From Pelargonium cotyledonis (Eukaryota; Streptophyta; Magnoliopsida; Geraniales; Geraniaceae), in NCBI GenBank assembly GCA_036897625.1, contig JAYMTA010000112.1, positions 1 through 40,225 on the forward strand: a stretch of 40,225 nt of DNA, given 5' to 3'. Below, in pieces: positions 11,501 to 22,246 of this stretch. The position numbers were made by a program, and so were the translations under genes. How positions within the stretch are numbered: position 1 is the stretch's first letter; each line of letters begins with the position of its first letter. The notes beneath the pieces were generated by a model. The model was not told the origin of the DNA. It saw only the letters and a list, made by a program, of their open reading frames with translations, and did not search any database.

Positions 11501-14500
11501 TGGGACCTGAAATATATGAGGTTTCTGGAAACTTGCCCATATTTTTGCTGGTATTAAGATATAGGATATTGAAAAGTACGGCCTGTTTGTAAACACACCC
11601 TTATTTTAACTGACAGAAACTTTGGGTTATGGAAGAGTTGGCATGTTTAGAAACATGCTCATGTCTTAACTTTTCAGAAGAGTTTGGGATGTAGAAGAGT
11701 AAAGGCCTTCCGCTAGAATCATGAATGAATTAGAGAATACGTTTTTTATCTAAAAAGAGAGGAAAGAAAATATGATAGAAATCAAAATGCTCTGTTCATT
11801 TGGCTGTTGATGAGACTCAAATATATAGAGCATCGAATATTTCATTGTATTTGGGAATTACCCTATGAATTTTCTAGTGCAAGGACCATTATAGTGATAA
11901 AAAAAAGGAACACACAAGAAAGGTTTATCAGATTTGTACCCATAATCACCATGATTCAGAAGCTATCTTTAATCATATGCAGTTCTCCCTTATAAAGCAA
12001 TATTGTCACTAAGTCTTTTGAGAGCAACATTATGGTCTATATTTGGAGCTCTATGTTCTCTGCTCTGACCAGACCTTATTTGTTGGTAAGCATCCATTAA
12101 GATTCCAACACGTCCTTTCCTGGTAGAAATGAGTACTGTACTGGCTACATGTCCTATAACAACATTGTCTATTTTAAATGTCATCAACCATGCTTGAAGA
12201 AGGCATCATATTTTGTGATCACTATACTCATAACAATCAAACGTTGTTTTATACAATTCAAAATAATACAAATCCATTGAGCCTAAGAATGTTTAAGATA
12301 CATTTAAGTGCTAATCTTTCTTGGCAATGGATATTGCTCTTCTCAAGAACGCTGTCTATGTTCGAATGCTTTCCATCCTCAAAATTTCATTTTGATCTTC
12401 AAACAATTTTACTTATTTTTGTGCTTAGACCAATTACATTCTAGCTGTTAAATTTGATCTTTAAATTTTCTATTGAATTTCTTTTTCATTATATCTGGAT
12501 TGCAAAATTAATGTATTAGTATTTTTTTTAACTTATTTGGGAAGTAGGATTAACACATGAGCTTAGATATTTTAAATATGTTTGTGAAAAATAATTTGTT
12601 ATAAAAATCTCGAATTTTAATATATGAGTAATGTTTTCCTCGAACATAGGTCATAAGTAATTTTTTCTAAATAAAAATGAGGCAACATTATGTTTTGTTA
12701 ATTATTTTTTTTTTGTCTTCTCTTTATTTATTATATGCTGTTTTTGCTTGTGATTCTCTGTGTATAAGATGATTTATACAAGACACATTCATAAATTACA
12801 CTTGCTTATATGCTTATGTTAACGTTTGTTGATTAAAACATTATGAATTGACATATAGGTCAAAGACCTATTTTACAATATTGAAACTCATTTGAAGTAT
12901 GTAACTTGGTAGACATGTCAGCTTGAGTTAATAAACCTTGTTCTGCTGCAGGTTCAAGATCTGGAGGAAAGTGGCCTGGAATTACAGCTGATTCTGGATA
13001 TGTATAGACATGAGTCAACGGATTCAAGGTTAGATTATTGTATGTTTTGAAATAAAGATATATACTTAGTATTCACTACGATGCTTTAGGATTAATCACC
13101 TCATTTCTTAAATATTTGGTTGTTCTAGTGTTGATCATAGATGGTGATATAGCTTCTTGTAATTTCACTAGGCGTATTCGGCTTCGCATGATGGTCTCTT
13201 ATCTTATGTTCTACAATGTTCAAAATTTCTAATATACGATTACATTGTTGCTTCTTTGATCTTATAATGGTTTCTTCTGAAAATTTGAAAAATGTTCCTT
13301 TTCTAAATGATATCATTATCCCCAAGAGATCATTCTTTGATTACAGGTCTGTTTTAGAAGGTAGAGATTTGGAATACAAAGCATGGGCCCATGTTCAAGG
13401 ATTGAAATCCTCCCTGGATGAGCACAACTTGGAGTTAAGAGTAAAGACAGCAAATGAAGCTGAAGCCATATCTCAGCAACGGCTAGCTGCTGCAGAGGCT
13501 GAGATTGCAGATCTGAGACAGAAATTAGAAGCTTTGAAAAGGTTTCATTTATTTTGATGATGTTTCTGGACACATTTATATCGCTTTGCTGATAAAATTG
13601 GGTGTCTGACCTGAATTGTTTGATTCAATTATCTGCTTAAATGAACCATTAATAAATGTATGTGTGTGTGTGTGTGTGTGTATATTAAGAATGCTGATCT
13701 GATAGATTCCTATTATTCAAATCTGTATTCGTCATTGCTCCATAAAAGAAAAACACGCATTGCTCTTAATGTGTAGTGCTTAGTTCTGTGGTGCCACGAT
13801 TTTGAAATGGTTATCATAAACAAGCACATTGGACCTATGCAAGATGTTGAGAAGTTGGGTTTTGAAAAGTTGGAGATTGTTTTTCATTACACAGAGAGTA
13901 CAATGTTATATATTATTGGTTGAATTGTTATAACTGGTAAGTGTTATCACTAGGTTGTAACTATTGATAAATGATAATAGTAAATTTTGTATAGAAAATA
14001 ATTGGACCTCCAACTCCTGTAAGATCTAGTGTGTGTGTAACTTAAGAGCAACAAAATCCCTATTTAGGATTACCTTTCCAGGGAAAATCCTTTCTAATTC
14101 TATATCCTGGTTTGCATCTGTTTGACTTCATTCAGTGTGATCCTTATGCCATTCCACTAGCTAAATATGTTTTGGTTACAATGATTTTTGTTTTATTTAT
14201 TAACATTCTGAGCCAATAAAATGCCTAGATTTATTTTCCATGTATGTAAAAGTCTTATTAGCAGTGGTTATAAGAATGAAAATAACAATCTCATTCATGC
14301 ATTTATCCTAACAAAACAAGGGAAATGAAATGTGATTGACACTTCCATTCCTTCATTAATAGAACTCCATTCCATTTCCTTGTCTACTGGATTACTCTTA
14401 AGCTTTAGATTTCATTCTTCTCCAAAGCTTTTGCGGTCACCTTCTTTGCTTTCTGTTGATGCAATTCTTCCCGTGACATGATTATAAGCATTAGCTCTTC

Positions 14501-17500
14501 TGAAGTAGCATTGGATTTATCATAATCAATAGTTTTAGTGATCGTATATGTTTGTGTGGCCGTTTTAGTGAACCAAAGCTCTGAAAATTTTCTAACTATG
14601 TGTTTGAGGAGTAGTAATAGAGAATCAATCTAATCAGAGAACTTCTTAGATTGATACAGTTATGTTTATTGTGAATAGAAAAAGGTTGTAGAATAGTTTT
14701 TTTATATGAGAAATTATTTTGTCAGGATTGGTCTAGGGAGTGTACATGTGTCTTATTGATTGATATGGTCTTCATGCTCAGTTTTGAAAGGCTATAAGTG
14801 GTGTCATGGATCATTTAATCATCAATCTTTTCTGTTCTCTTATATTTGAAGATCTAAATGCTTTAGTGGCTGAATAAGTGAACTCTTCCATTTGAACTCT
14901 AGATTCTTGGCCTTAATGTTAGTTAACTTGGATCTCTTTAATGATTCTTTGTAAATAGTTCGCTATTTAAGCCCTAACTCCTAGTATTACTGAATGGGCA
15001 AATAATTTATGCTTTTAATGTAAATGACCATTATTTTTTTTAGCATTCCAATTTAATTTTTACGTATTACAATTATTGAATTTACTTGTACATCGTCTTT
15101 GCAGTTTGATTGTTAAGTCTGCATACCATCAATCATATGTTATTACATGTAAATTTTCTCTAGAGTTGATAATTTTGCTTCGGGAAATTTGCTTCAGTTG
15201 ATTACATTAATGAGATGAAAATAACATTCTTTCACTCTTTTTTTCCTGCTACACATGTGAATATAGTTATTAATGTGTATGGCTTTCATTTCAGGGGTAT
15301 TTCGAGACTCTCTGATGTCCTGAAATCCAAGAATGAGGAAAATGAGTCATTCTTATCTGAGATAGAGGTTAGTTTACTGCCATATCTGATGCTGGACTAA
15401 TCCTTTGGTGTTGCTGGTCTGAAATTATTGTTCTGGTATCTTGTTTTCTTTTTCTTTTTCCCATCCAGACTATTGGACAGGCATATGATGATATGCAAAA
15501 TCAAAACCAGCATCTGCTGCAGCAAATCACAGAGAGAGATGATTATAACATCAAGGTGAGTGGTATAGCCACTAATCTCTTCTGAAGGTTTGGTAATTTC
15601 TTTGTTGTTGTGAATGCTTTTTAAGCCTTTTGTAAATTACAGTTCATTTTGGAAATCTAGAGGTGGTGCACCAGTGCCAGCTTCGTTTTTCAAGTATATC
15701 GATGATTTTATTGATTCTTTGAATATTTTCCAGTGAAGGTAAGGTAGTTTCTTGCATCGAGTGTCAACAATGTTACCTAGTTTTTGTTCAAGCTAAATAT
15801 TTTGATAATCTTTACTTTAATGAATATAGTTGGCCTAATCTAAATAGCCCTCAAACACTTCATCTTCTTCATAATACCTTCTGTTGCAACATACCCACAC
15901 TTCACTGGATCGGTGCCTTAGTTCATACTCCCAAAAATCCGTTCTCTTATTCTAGCAAGTAATAGGCGTCTTCCTCTTTCGGCGCTCTTCTCTCATCTGC
16001 CACCTCAATTACTCCTGCAGCCAAGTAACGACACGAGAAATAATCCATTGGAGATTTACAGCTCCTTTGTGAAATGTCCTCCTTTGCCATCCCAGCCATG
16101 TATTGGAGCCATGAGCTGACCCAACATAGAATAGGTCCGTACTTATTGAATATTGAAAGAATATATGTGATGGGGAACAAGTACTGGTACCAGATTGTAT
16201 CCTGCACCGGTACTCAGCCCCATTTGTAGTGGTGCTTCTCTAAATCTGATGTAGTGTCTCCCTGTCCCAAAATAGGTATCATGCTTTTTTATTCATAACA
16301 GTTAAATGATTAGCCTTTTTTCTAAACATGTAATCAACTAATTATTTGCAAAATTTACAAATATATTTCTTGAATTCATTTTTCAAAATAAGCAGGTTTT
16401 TTGTCTGAACTCTTAAAGTGGAACTATATACTTGTGGTCATGTTGCTTCTTTAATATTATAATCTTGTGTACATGTACATGATTCTCTGGGTGTTTATAT
16501 AAATTGATAAGGTTAGCTTGTGGACAATTAAGCAGGCTCCAACAAATTGTATTGTAGATTGTATTGTAAAATAAAAAGATACTAGAAAAAACAACAGAAA
16601 TGTTTATATTCAAATTATAGACTAAGTTTAGGACATAAGTAAAACACACATTTCCGTGTCTTCTGTTTCTTACTACATGGTGTATATTCTTTATTCCCTG
16701 GATTTTTCTAAAGTTTATGTTCAACATCTTCAATTTTGGAACTCAACAAACCCTGTGATATTGCACAAGTCACACTATGGTTTAGTACAACTGCAAACAC
16801 ATATGCGTATGATGTCTTACATGTTTGGGCGTATAGTTTGTCTGTTAAGCAGGATTTATAGGTGTGAACTCAGTTTTAGACGACACATTTCAGGTCCCAC
16901 CCACCTATACATGCGCACATATAATAGTTGCTGAGGAATCCCAGTGATTTTTTTCTGAATATACAAGTTGAGTCCTCCACCAAACTGCTTAACCTATTAG
17001 GTTGGAGTCAAGTTTAATATGGTATTAGGGCTGGTTATGTTTGGGCCTAGTGACCAGTTTTCCTTAGCTCCTTTATAGATTCATATGCAGGGTCTGTTCT
17101 CTTATCCAATATATAAGCAGGGGGTGGGAGTGTTAAGCGATTCCACATTAAAAAAAAAATGTGAATTTTGTCACCACTTGATATACAAGTTGGGCCTACC
17201 CTAACAACTTAAGCTTTGGGGTTGGAGTGAACTTTAACAATAAAAAAAATCATGGTTTCCAAGAGTAAATGCGTAGTTTATTCATCTCTTCTATCTATTC
17301 TTTTGTGGTTAATATGAAAAATTGTGATTAAATGTAGTAATGAGCTGCTTATTATTAGTAGTTATAGAATAGATGTTAAAGCAAATAGTATAGATATTAA
17401 TTTTATTATTAAGAGTTTGTTATGATAGTGAAATGCCTTGTCTACTTGTACCATGATACAACTTTGTAGCTCAGATAAAAACTATTCCTAGTTGTCTACC

Positions 17501-18080
17501 TGTGCCATTGTTATTGATAGTTACAGTTGTACTTGAATCGTTTGCTTGGTCGTAGTCCATATATTTTATGAGCAATAAAGGATATTCTTAGAGAGAACTA
17601 ACAAGGGAAACCCATTCAAATGGATGTAATGAGAGTTTCTTTTATTCTTTGCCAAAATCTCTGCATCAAAAAAAGTTTTGTATTTGTAACAGGCTGCACC
17701 TAAACCAAGTGAGCTTTTGTCTGTTTCTCTTCTCCTTAATTGAAACCACTTGCCTCCACTTACACCATATGTGAAATTGAAGTTTGATTACGAGCAAATT
17801 CTGGATATAAGCAGGTCAACCATTCCACAATTTTCGGATGACAAATGAGTTTTTTACTGAGCAAATCCCAAAATGCTGTTATGAGGAAATTCATTTAATA
17901 ATGTATAATGTAATATGAACGTGTGGAATATATTATCTTTTCTATGTTTGTTTACAATTATTTTCTATTAATAGATTTTATAACATTGCAACATCTGTCA
18001 CTGCTAATGATGTTGACTGAACCTCATACCATGGTTCATTTAATGCCGGTATTTTATCTTTTAGAATTTCATATGCATAT

Positions 18081-18128
<48 letters not shown>

Positions 18129-20119
18129 GAATAGTGGGATGTTATAGATTTTAGATCATAGTACTTATGCTGTGGCTATCTTTGTTCTTGAATCAGCTTG
18201 TTTTAGAAGGTGTCAGGGCAAGGCAGATGCAGGATGCTCTATTTTTGGATAAGCGGACCATAGGGAGGGAGGCCCAGCAAGCCAATGCATCTCTAGAATT
18301 ATATGAGATGAAAGCTGCACGAGTTGAAGATCAGGTATACTCCTATCTCATTTTTTGTTTGAACGGACTCAAATGGTGAGTATGAATACTGATTTGTGTG
18401 GACTGCCATGTAGCTAAATGCCTGCTCAGACCAGGCTCAGGAACTTACCGAAGATAAACATAGAAACTCTATTGCTTTTGAAAATATCCAAAAGAAGTTG
18501 CTGGATGTACGAAGACCGTCTCAGCAAGCAAGCGAATCACTGGGGGAATCGCAAAATAGGATTGTTGGAAATCGAATAGCACATATGGAGTCAGATGTAC
18601 AACTAGAAACAGAAAGGTAGTAATAACATACTCAATCCCTTGTAATATATACAAGTTGACTGATGTATCTTGATATTTCAGGTTTGGGAAAAAGAGGATA
18701 GAGGAGGAACTTGAAGTGGTAAGTAGGAAGGCATCACAACTTAGAGCACAGACAGAGGGTTCATCTGTTGTGGAAAAGCTTCAGCAGGAACTTAGAGAAT
18801 ACAGGGACATACTCAAGTGCAGTATCTGTGCTGACAGGCCAAAAGAGGTAAATGTTCCTAGCAAGTTCAATTCCATGATGTTGAGCACTGCCAGCGTATA
18901 GGCAATTGTGGTGATTATATCACGGTTTTGGCTGTTCTCTTAAGTTTATATTCAAATTCTCATTGCCTCCAAAGAGAGTAGGATAAATGATCACATTTGC
19001 AGTAGATAGAGAAAAGGAAAACATTTCCTATTTATTTTAGTTACATTAGAGGTTTCAAGAATTGGGTTTTGATTCAAATATTCAATGAAAATGGTCTACT
19101 TAGATAATATCTTTATCATCACCAATCTTCCTGGGTATTGGATGAGATTGAGTTAAGCGCTTGGGTTTTATGGAGGGTTAGCTTTGTGCACTGACCCACT
19201 CATCTAAACTATATTTTGGCTCTTTTTTTGGAATGCCCTTTTGCCATTCAGTAAGAGGCATGTCAAAATAATTGTGATTTTGTGTGATTAAAAATAAACA
19301 AGCCTATTGATTGAGGTATTAGTATATTATGGGTAGGAAACCACAGAAATCGAAGGAATGATTGATATGCATGTAGCACAAAGCTGTCAAATCCAGCAAC
19401 CTTAACTGCTTTACTCTTTCAATTGTCCAAATTGAAAACTATTTTTTTGTCAGAAGTGGAAGTGGGGGTAGGGTAGATGATAGTTTTACAGAAGTTTTGT
19501 GGGTGTCTGCAAATAGCAGACATTTTGTGAGAGATTAAAATTATGTAGAATAGAAGTATTGGATTTTTTCCCCTAATAGTTTTCCTTTGTAAAAACACAA
19601 ATAAATAAATAAGAACATAAAAAACCAATCTGTGGGTATCCGAATGTTGTACATTGTCATAATAGATAATTTATCAGGAAATATGTTGGATGGTGATAGC
19701 ATGGGATATCTTACAGGACAATCATTAACCAATCATATCACACATAAAGGCATGATAATCATTACCAAGCATGCAATCCTTTTCTATTTTATGTTTTCCT
19801 TTTCACGGTTTTATGAATTGGGAACACACTGTGTTTGGTGTATGGCTGAATGTCGTGCTAGTGGTAAGGGCAAAAGGAAGATATATGTGACACAAAAACA
19901 TAGTTTTAAGATTGTGCTAGTCTGTTGTTAGATTGGCCTTTTCTGTTTCTAATGATATGCTGCTTAAAGTATTTCCTTATTGTACAGGTCGTTATCACAA
20001 AATGCTACCACTTGTTCTGCAACCCGTGTGTAAAAAGAATTATTGAAACTCGTCACCGGAAGTGTCCAGTATGTTCTGCAAGTTTTGGGGTTAATGATGT
20101 GAAACCAGTTTATATCTGA
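1529..20119 (+). CDS. HUB1: E3 ubiquitin-protein ligase BRE1-like 1 (HUB1), 19 coding exons
   Basis: This is a nuclear RING E3 ligase that, with HUB2, monoubiquitinates histone H2B. In Arabidopsis it affects dormancy, flowering and the cell cycle. Coding exons: 1529-1645, 3966-4127, 4243-4327, 7890-8117, 8202-8363, 9549-9742, 9840-9923, 10048-10167, 10267-10453, 10544-10704, 10778-10849, 12952-13028, 13347-13541, 15295-15367, 15469-15555, 18197-18334, 18414-18616, 18682-18847, 19988-20119. All junctions are GT...AG, and the frame stays open for 2643 nt (880 residues; the Arabidopsis protein has about 878). The start MGSTGDADRKRRH matches the family N-terminus. Residues about 40-820 are Glu/Lys/Gln/Leu-rich coiled coil, including the conserved stretch AWAHVQGLKSSLDEHNLELR. 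The C3HC4 RING has Cys828, Cys831, Cys843, His845, Cys848, Cys851, Cys863 and Cys866, and ends with the typical VKPVYI tail. The RING is split by the last intron. The match is clearly to HUB1 rather than HUB2. It looks intact. Confidence 0.97.
2969..3268 (+). repeat. 78-bp tandem duplication in HUB1 intron 1
   Basis: Two copies of a 78-bp unit lie head to tail at 2969-3046 and 3047-3124. By eye they differ at one base, so the duplication looks recent. A shorter, more diverged piece of the unit follows at about 3162-3217, and the phrase 'taaccgttatttgattcc' appears twice more at about 3144 and 3246, around a T tract. The rest of intron 1 (1646-3965) is T-rich intron sequence with nothing else I recognise. 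Confidence 0.85.
4990..5090. repeat. hAT-like GGACCGGACCG motif in HUB1 intron 3
   Basis: Around 5000-5075 the phrase 'ggaccggaccgaa' occurs twice (about 5022 and 5057), after 'ggaggtgtgcatcgatcc'. A GGTGTGC start followed by alternating CCGG/GGACC words is typical of the ends of many plant hAT-type non-autonomous elements. A related motif is at about 36740-36870 in this window. I cannot define both ends or a target-site duplication. Confidence 0.35.
5120..5926 (-). mobile_element. TRIM-like LTR retrotransposon fossil (Copia-type LTR) in HUB1 intron 3
   Basis: Read on the minus strand, a 201-bp LTR runs from 5926 to 5726. It begins TGTTGA and ends TTGACA, with a TATA-like 'cctataaatagg' inside. 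Two bases later comes a primer-binding site (5723-5711, TGGTATCAAAGTC) close to the initiator-Met tRNA type. After about 450 bp of non-coding interior there is a second, diverged partial LTR at about 5265-5120, related to the first by eye at roughly 70%. The total is under 1 kb and no gag or pol is seen, which fits a terminal-repeat retrotransposon in miniature. It could instead be an internally deleted Copia element. The divergence between LTRs suggests an old insertion. The element is broken and lies opposite to HUB1. Confidence 0.65.
5940..7889. other. Rest of HUB1 intron 3, no recognised gene
   Basis: Intron 3 (4328-7889) is the longest HUB1 intron. After the TRIM-like fossil it is ordinary AT-rich intron sequence. 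A patch at 6080-6250 has 'gtgcctagg' words of the kind found in dispersed plant repeats, but I cannot name a family. Just before the acceptor a 21-bp phrase is tandemly duplicated (about 7816-7837 and 7849-7870), close to the branch-point region of exon 4. Confidence 0.4.
8507..8538 (+). repeat. (AT)7(GT)9 microsatellite in HUB1 intron 5
   Basis: A compound dinucleotide repeat: seven AT units (8507-8520) directly followed by nine GT units (8521-8538). It lies 140 bp after the exon 5 donor. Confidence 0.95.
8777..9200 (+). repeat. Four-unit diverged tandem repeat in HUB1 intron 5
   Basis: A core of the type 'taatcaccttaat' + 'tcagttaatc' + 'tgtttggag' + 'tctaaac' recurs at about 8783, 8852, 8997 and 9087. 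Units 2 and 4 also share a longer tail ('catagaatcattaagacatcc', then 'aggaattcact'), so a higher-order two-unit block may have been duplicated. Divergence between units is moderate. No coding potential is seen. Confidence 0.75.
9455..9472 (+). repeat. CT microsatellite in HUB1 intron 5
   Basis: A pure CT dinucleotide tract about 75 bp before the exon 6 acceptor at 9549. It may act as part of an extended polypyrimidine stretch, although a T-rich stretch also lies closer to the acceptor. Confidence 0.85.
11010..11700 (+). repeat. Two adjacent diverged tandem-repeat blocks in HUB1 intron 11
   Basis: Two local duplications are visible. A segment beginning 'gctggatgtatg' at about 11015 is echoed by 'gttgggtgtatg' at about 11177, with matching phrases downstream. 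A second block has the phrase 'gtttagaaacat...cttttaagaag...tttggga' three times, at about 11464, 11587 and 11645. The rest of intron 11 (10850-12951) is AT-rich with nothing else recognised. Confidence 0.55.
13542..15294. other. HUB1 intron 13, with a (TG)10 microsatellite
   Basis: This 1.75-kb intron holds a pure (TG)10 tract at 13661-13680, followed by a short TA run. The remainder is ordinary AT-rich sequence without a supportable ORF or a mobile element with defined ends. Confidence 0.6.
15556..16928. other. First part of HUB1 intron 15, unassigned sequence
   Basis: Intron 15 (15556-18196) starts with AT-rich sequence. A patch at 15840-16250 has a more even base composition and an 86-codon open frame on the minus strand (16207-15947). 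I recognise no domain in that frame and no gene family, so I do not call a gene. It may be a fragment of a dispersed repeat. Confidence 0.35.
16929..17239 (+). mobile_element. TRIM-like LTR element fossil in HUB1 intron 15
   Basis: A miniature LTR element of about 311 bp on the plus strand. The left LTR is about 16929-17019. A primer-binding site follows directly (17020-17031, TGGTATTAGGGC, one or two changes from the Met-tRNA type). About 85 bp of interior follow, then a purine-rich tract (17118-17130, 'gcagggggtggga'), then a 109-bp right LTR (17131-17239) that begins TGTTAA and ends TTAACA. Both LTRs share 'atatacaagttg' and 'ggttggagt'. There is no coding sequence, as expected for a TRIM. 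The LTRs have clearly diverged, so the insertion is old. No convincing 5-bp target duplication is seen. Confidence 0.7.
18081..18127 (+). repeat. (TA)5(TG)18 microsatellite in HUB1 intron 15
   Basis: A TA tract (18081-18090) directly followed by about 18 TG units to 18127, only 70 bp before the exon 16 acceptor at 18197. It is the longest of three TG tracts in HUB1 introns, all on the sense strand. Confidence 0.95.
18848..19987. other. HUB1 intron 18, splitting the RING domain
   Basis: This 1.14-kb intron separates the first Cys pair of the RING (exon 18) from the rest (exon 19). The sequence is AT-rich intron with no mobile element or gene that I can support. Confidence 0.6.
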
Positions 20120-20700
20120 ATCAAAATGGAGGAATCTATCTTCTCTATCCGCTGGTGCTTACAATCTGAAGTTTTGACATGGATGCATATAGAATCATGT
20201 GTATTGCAAATTAGAAAATTATTGAGAAATGGAACATTGACAAGAACCAAGAGCGTTCTTCTCTGGTTTCATTCCTAACAAGAAGTGCGCATGATTGTTA
20301 GATTTGCAGGCTGTTCTAGGTTTGCTTAATTGACTATCTTCTGTTGACTAGTGTGCTTGTGAAACTTGTTTAGTCATTTTTGTTGCCGATTTTTCAGAAT
20401 CTGTCCAATGCTATTTCCTAAGGTGACGGAGGAAGCATGATCATAGAATAAATCTTTAGTGTTAAGCCAATGGGGAAAAAATGGTATTGCGATGCAAGTT
20501 AGCTCTGTATGATGTCTATATCGGTTAGTATATCCTCTAGGGGTTTGTTTCTGAAAATGCGAATGTTGGCAGTTTTGTAACTTATTGTGGCTGCAGATTT
20601 GTACATATCTTGGCTCTTGAATAAGTCAATGTTCAATTGTTTTGTTTTCCTTCTTTTTCATGGTGGTTTTATTATTATAGACCAGCTGGGTCTGTAAATA
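20120..20700 (+). other. Probable HUB1 3' untranslated region
   Basis: The sequence after the stop codon has no ORF that belongs to another gene. A canonical AATAAA at 20447-20452 is a candidate poly(A) signal, about 330 bp after the stop. A second variant signal (AATAAG) occurs near 20620. The real cleavage site needs transcript data. Confidence 0.5.
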
Positions 20701-20869
20701 TGCCTGCCAGATTTATCTTATTTTGTTATATTGTTTCTTTGCCCTTAGTGTATTTTTCTTCAATGTTTTGTTCCAAAGAATGGGGTATTGTATTGAAAGT
20801 TAATTTCAAACATCTGTCATTTCCCAATCATACTCAAATAACCATTCGTCATGTAGGCAATTTATGGTT

Positions 20870-21360
20870 GCTTCTGTCACAACATATGGTCTTTGAACTT
20901 TTATTTGATTCAAAATGGTTTCTGAACGTTCAAATATTGATCTAATCTAATTGTCATCCCCTACAATTAGACACAGATTTTCATGTAGGAGGTCGTGGGT
21001 TCAACTCTCATTGTGTCGGATGGTGTCTTGGTGTGTGGTTAAGACACATTTATATGGGAGATCGGGAGTTCAACTTTCATTGCGTCGGGTGGGTGTGGAT
21101 TTTGGATTAAAATGGCAGAGCTATTCTCTGATGTGTAGTTCAACTAATAAAAGATAATGATCATTGTTCTTAGAGCTTACGTCAAAAGTTTGTGGACCAA
21201 TTTGGGTTAATATTGATCAATATTTAAAAGTTCGACTTTTTTTGAGTCAAAAAAATATTTAGGACTAAGGACTATTTTTAGTTAATAAAATTCAAGGATC
21301 AAATAGAATTAAAACACAAAAATTTAGGTACCAAATTGGATTATTTACCTATTATTAACC
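20870..21360. repeat. Foldback-like repeat region between HUB1 and SEC10, with tRNA-like B boxes inside
   Basis: The left side (20872-20950: 'tggtctttgaactttt', 'atggtttctgaacgttcaaa') resembles, in inverted form, the right side at about 21181-21360 ('ggaccaatttggg', 'ggtaccaaattgg'). This 'observed value plus fallen-off phrase' style is typical of plant foldback or MULE-like MITE arms. Between the arms, two similar segments (about 20985-21030 and 21055-21100) each contain a 'gttcaactctcattg'-like phrase preceded by 'ggtcgtggg' or 'gatcggga', reminiscent of a SINE B box. A third such phrase is at about 21479-21500. Boundaries are approximate and the family is uncertain. Confidence 0.35.
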
Positions 21361-22246
21361 ACCATACATGTGCGTCTATAATTTCTGCAATATTTTTGAC
21401 TTTTCCACACCCTTCATATAGTTACAACTCTTTATGAGGGGGTAACTCAAAAGTTCAAAGCATGCTTATATGAGAGATTGTTGTTTCAAATCTCATTGAG
21501 TGGAATGGAGAAATTTCAAGAAAAGAGGAACTATTCTTTGTGTCCAACAAATGAAGAATGGTTACTATCGACAATTCATTTCCTCTCTGAGATAAAATTA
21601 CTTTTTTTTTTTTATCAACAATAGACACTTATATTCATGTAAATAAGATTATAAAAATAAAGCGCATTTAACACTACTAAAAACAAAAAACAATACAACA
21701 CCACCGGCTCGGGAAGTGTGGAGGACAAGATAAAATTACTTGAATATCTATGAAGAACAAAACGTACGCTTCTCCCAAAATAACCATCTATGCAAACTCA
21801 ACACAAACTCTCCATCCCTATAAATCAACATAACTAGCTTGCTCGTCAGTGATGTTCATGTGAAAAATATTCCATGACGCAATAATATCATTAAAACATT
21901 CATCCATAAACTTGCCATGTACTTGGGTTAGGCACACCGTATGTGATTTATCACACAATCGCAAAGATAGCATTATCATATAAATCAGCCTTGAAAAGTA
22001 CTCCATTAAATCATGCATTGACACCCAAAACAACAATAATAACAATTAAAAATAACTCAGAACGGCGAAGTCCTTTTTCTGTCCAAAGCTATTCCCAGAA
22101 TTGCTATTGAGATTTTGATCCTAAACTTCTCTTCATCTCGGCACCACCACAACGGTTCAAGGTTAAGGTGGAAGTTCCTTTGTATCGTGAAAACTGGAAG
22201 GTGCATCAGTTTAGCAGCATACCTCTCCCACATATCAACTAGAGCT
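21361..22246. other. Spacer and probable SEC10 3' untranslated region
   Basis: The SEC10 stop is at 22247-22249 on the minus strand, so sequence below it should hold the SEC10 3' UTR. A 75-codon open frame at 22045-21818 (minus) has no recognisable domain and is best read as UTR or chance. I see no perfect minus-strand AATAAA close to the stop. A GATAAA variant is near 21945. A T tract is at 21603-21615. Confidence 0.4.

Noticed and set aside
15947-16207. 86-codon open frame on the minus strand in HUB1 intron 15
   Set aside because: It has no recognised domain, lies antisense within an intron, and no splice partners could be found. Length alone is not enough.
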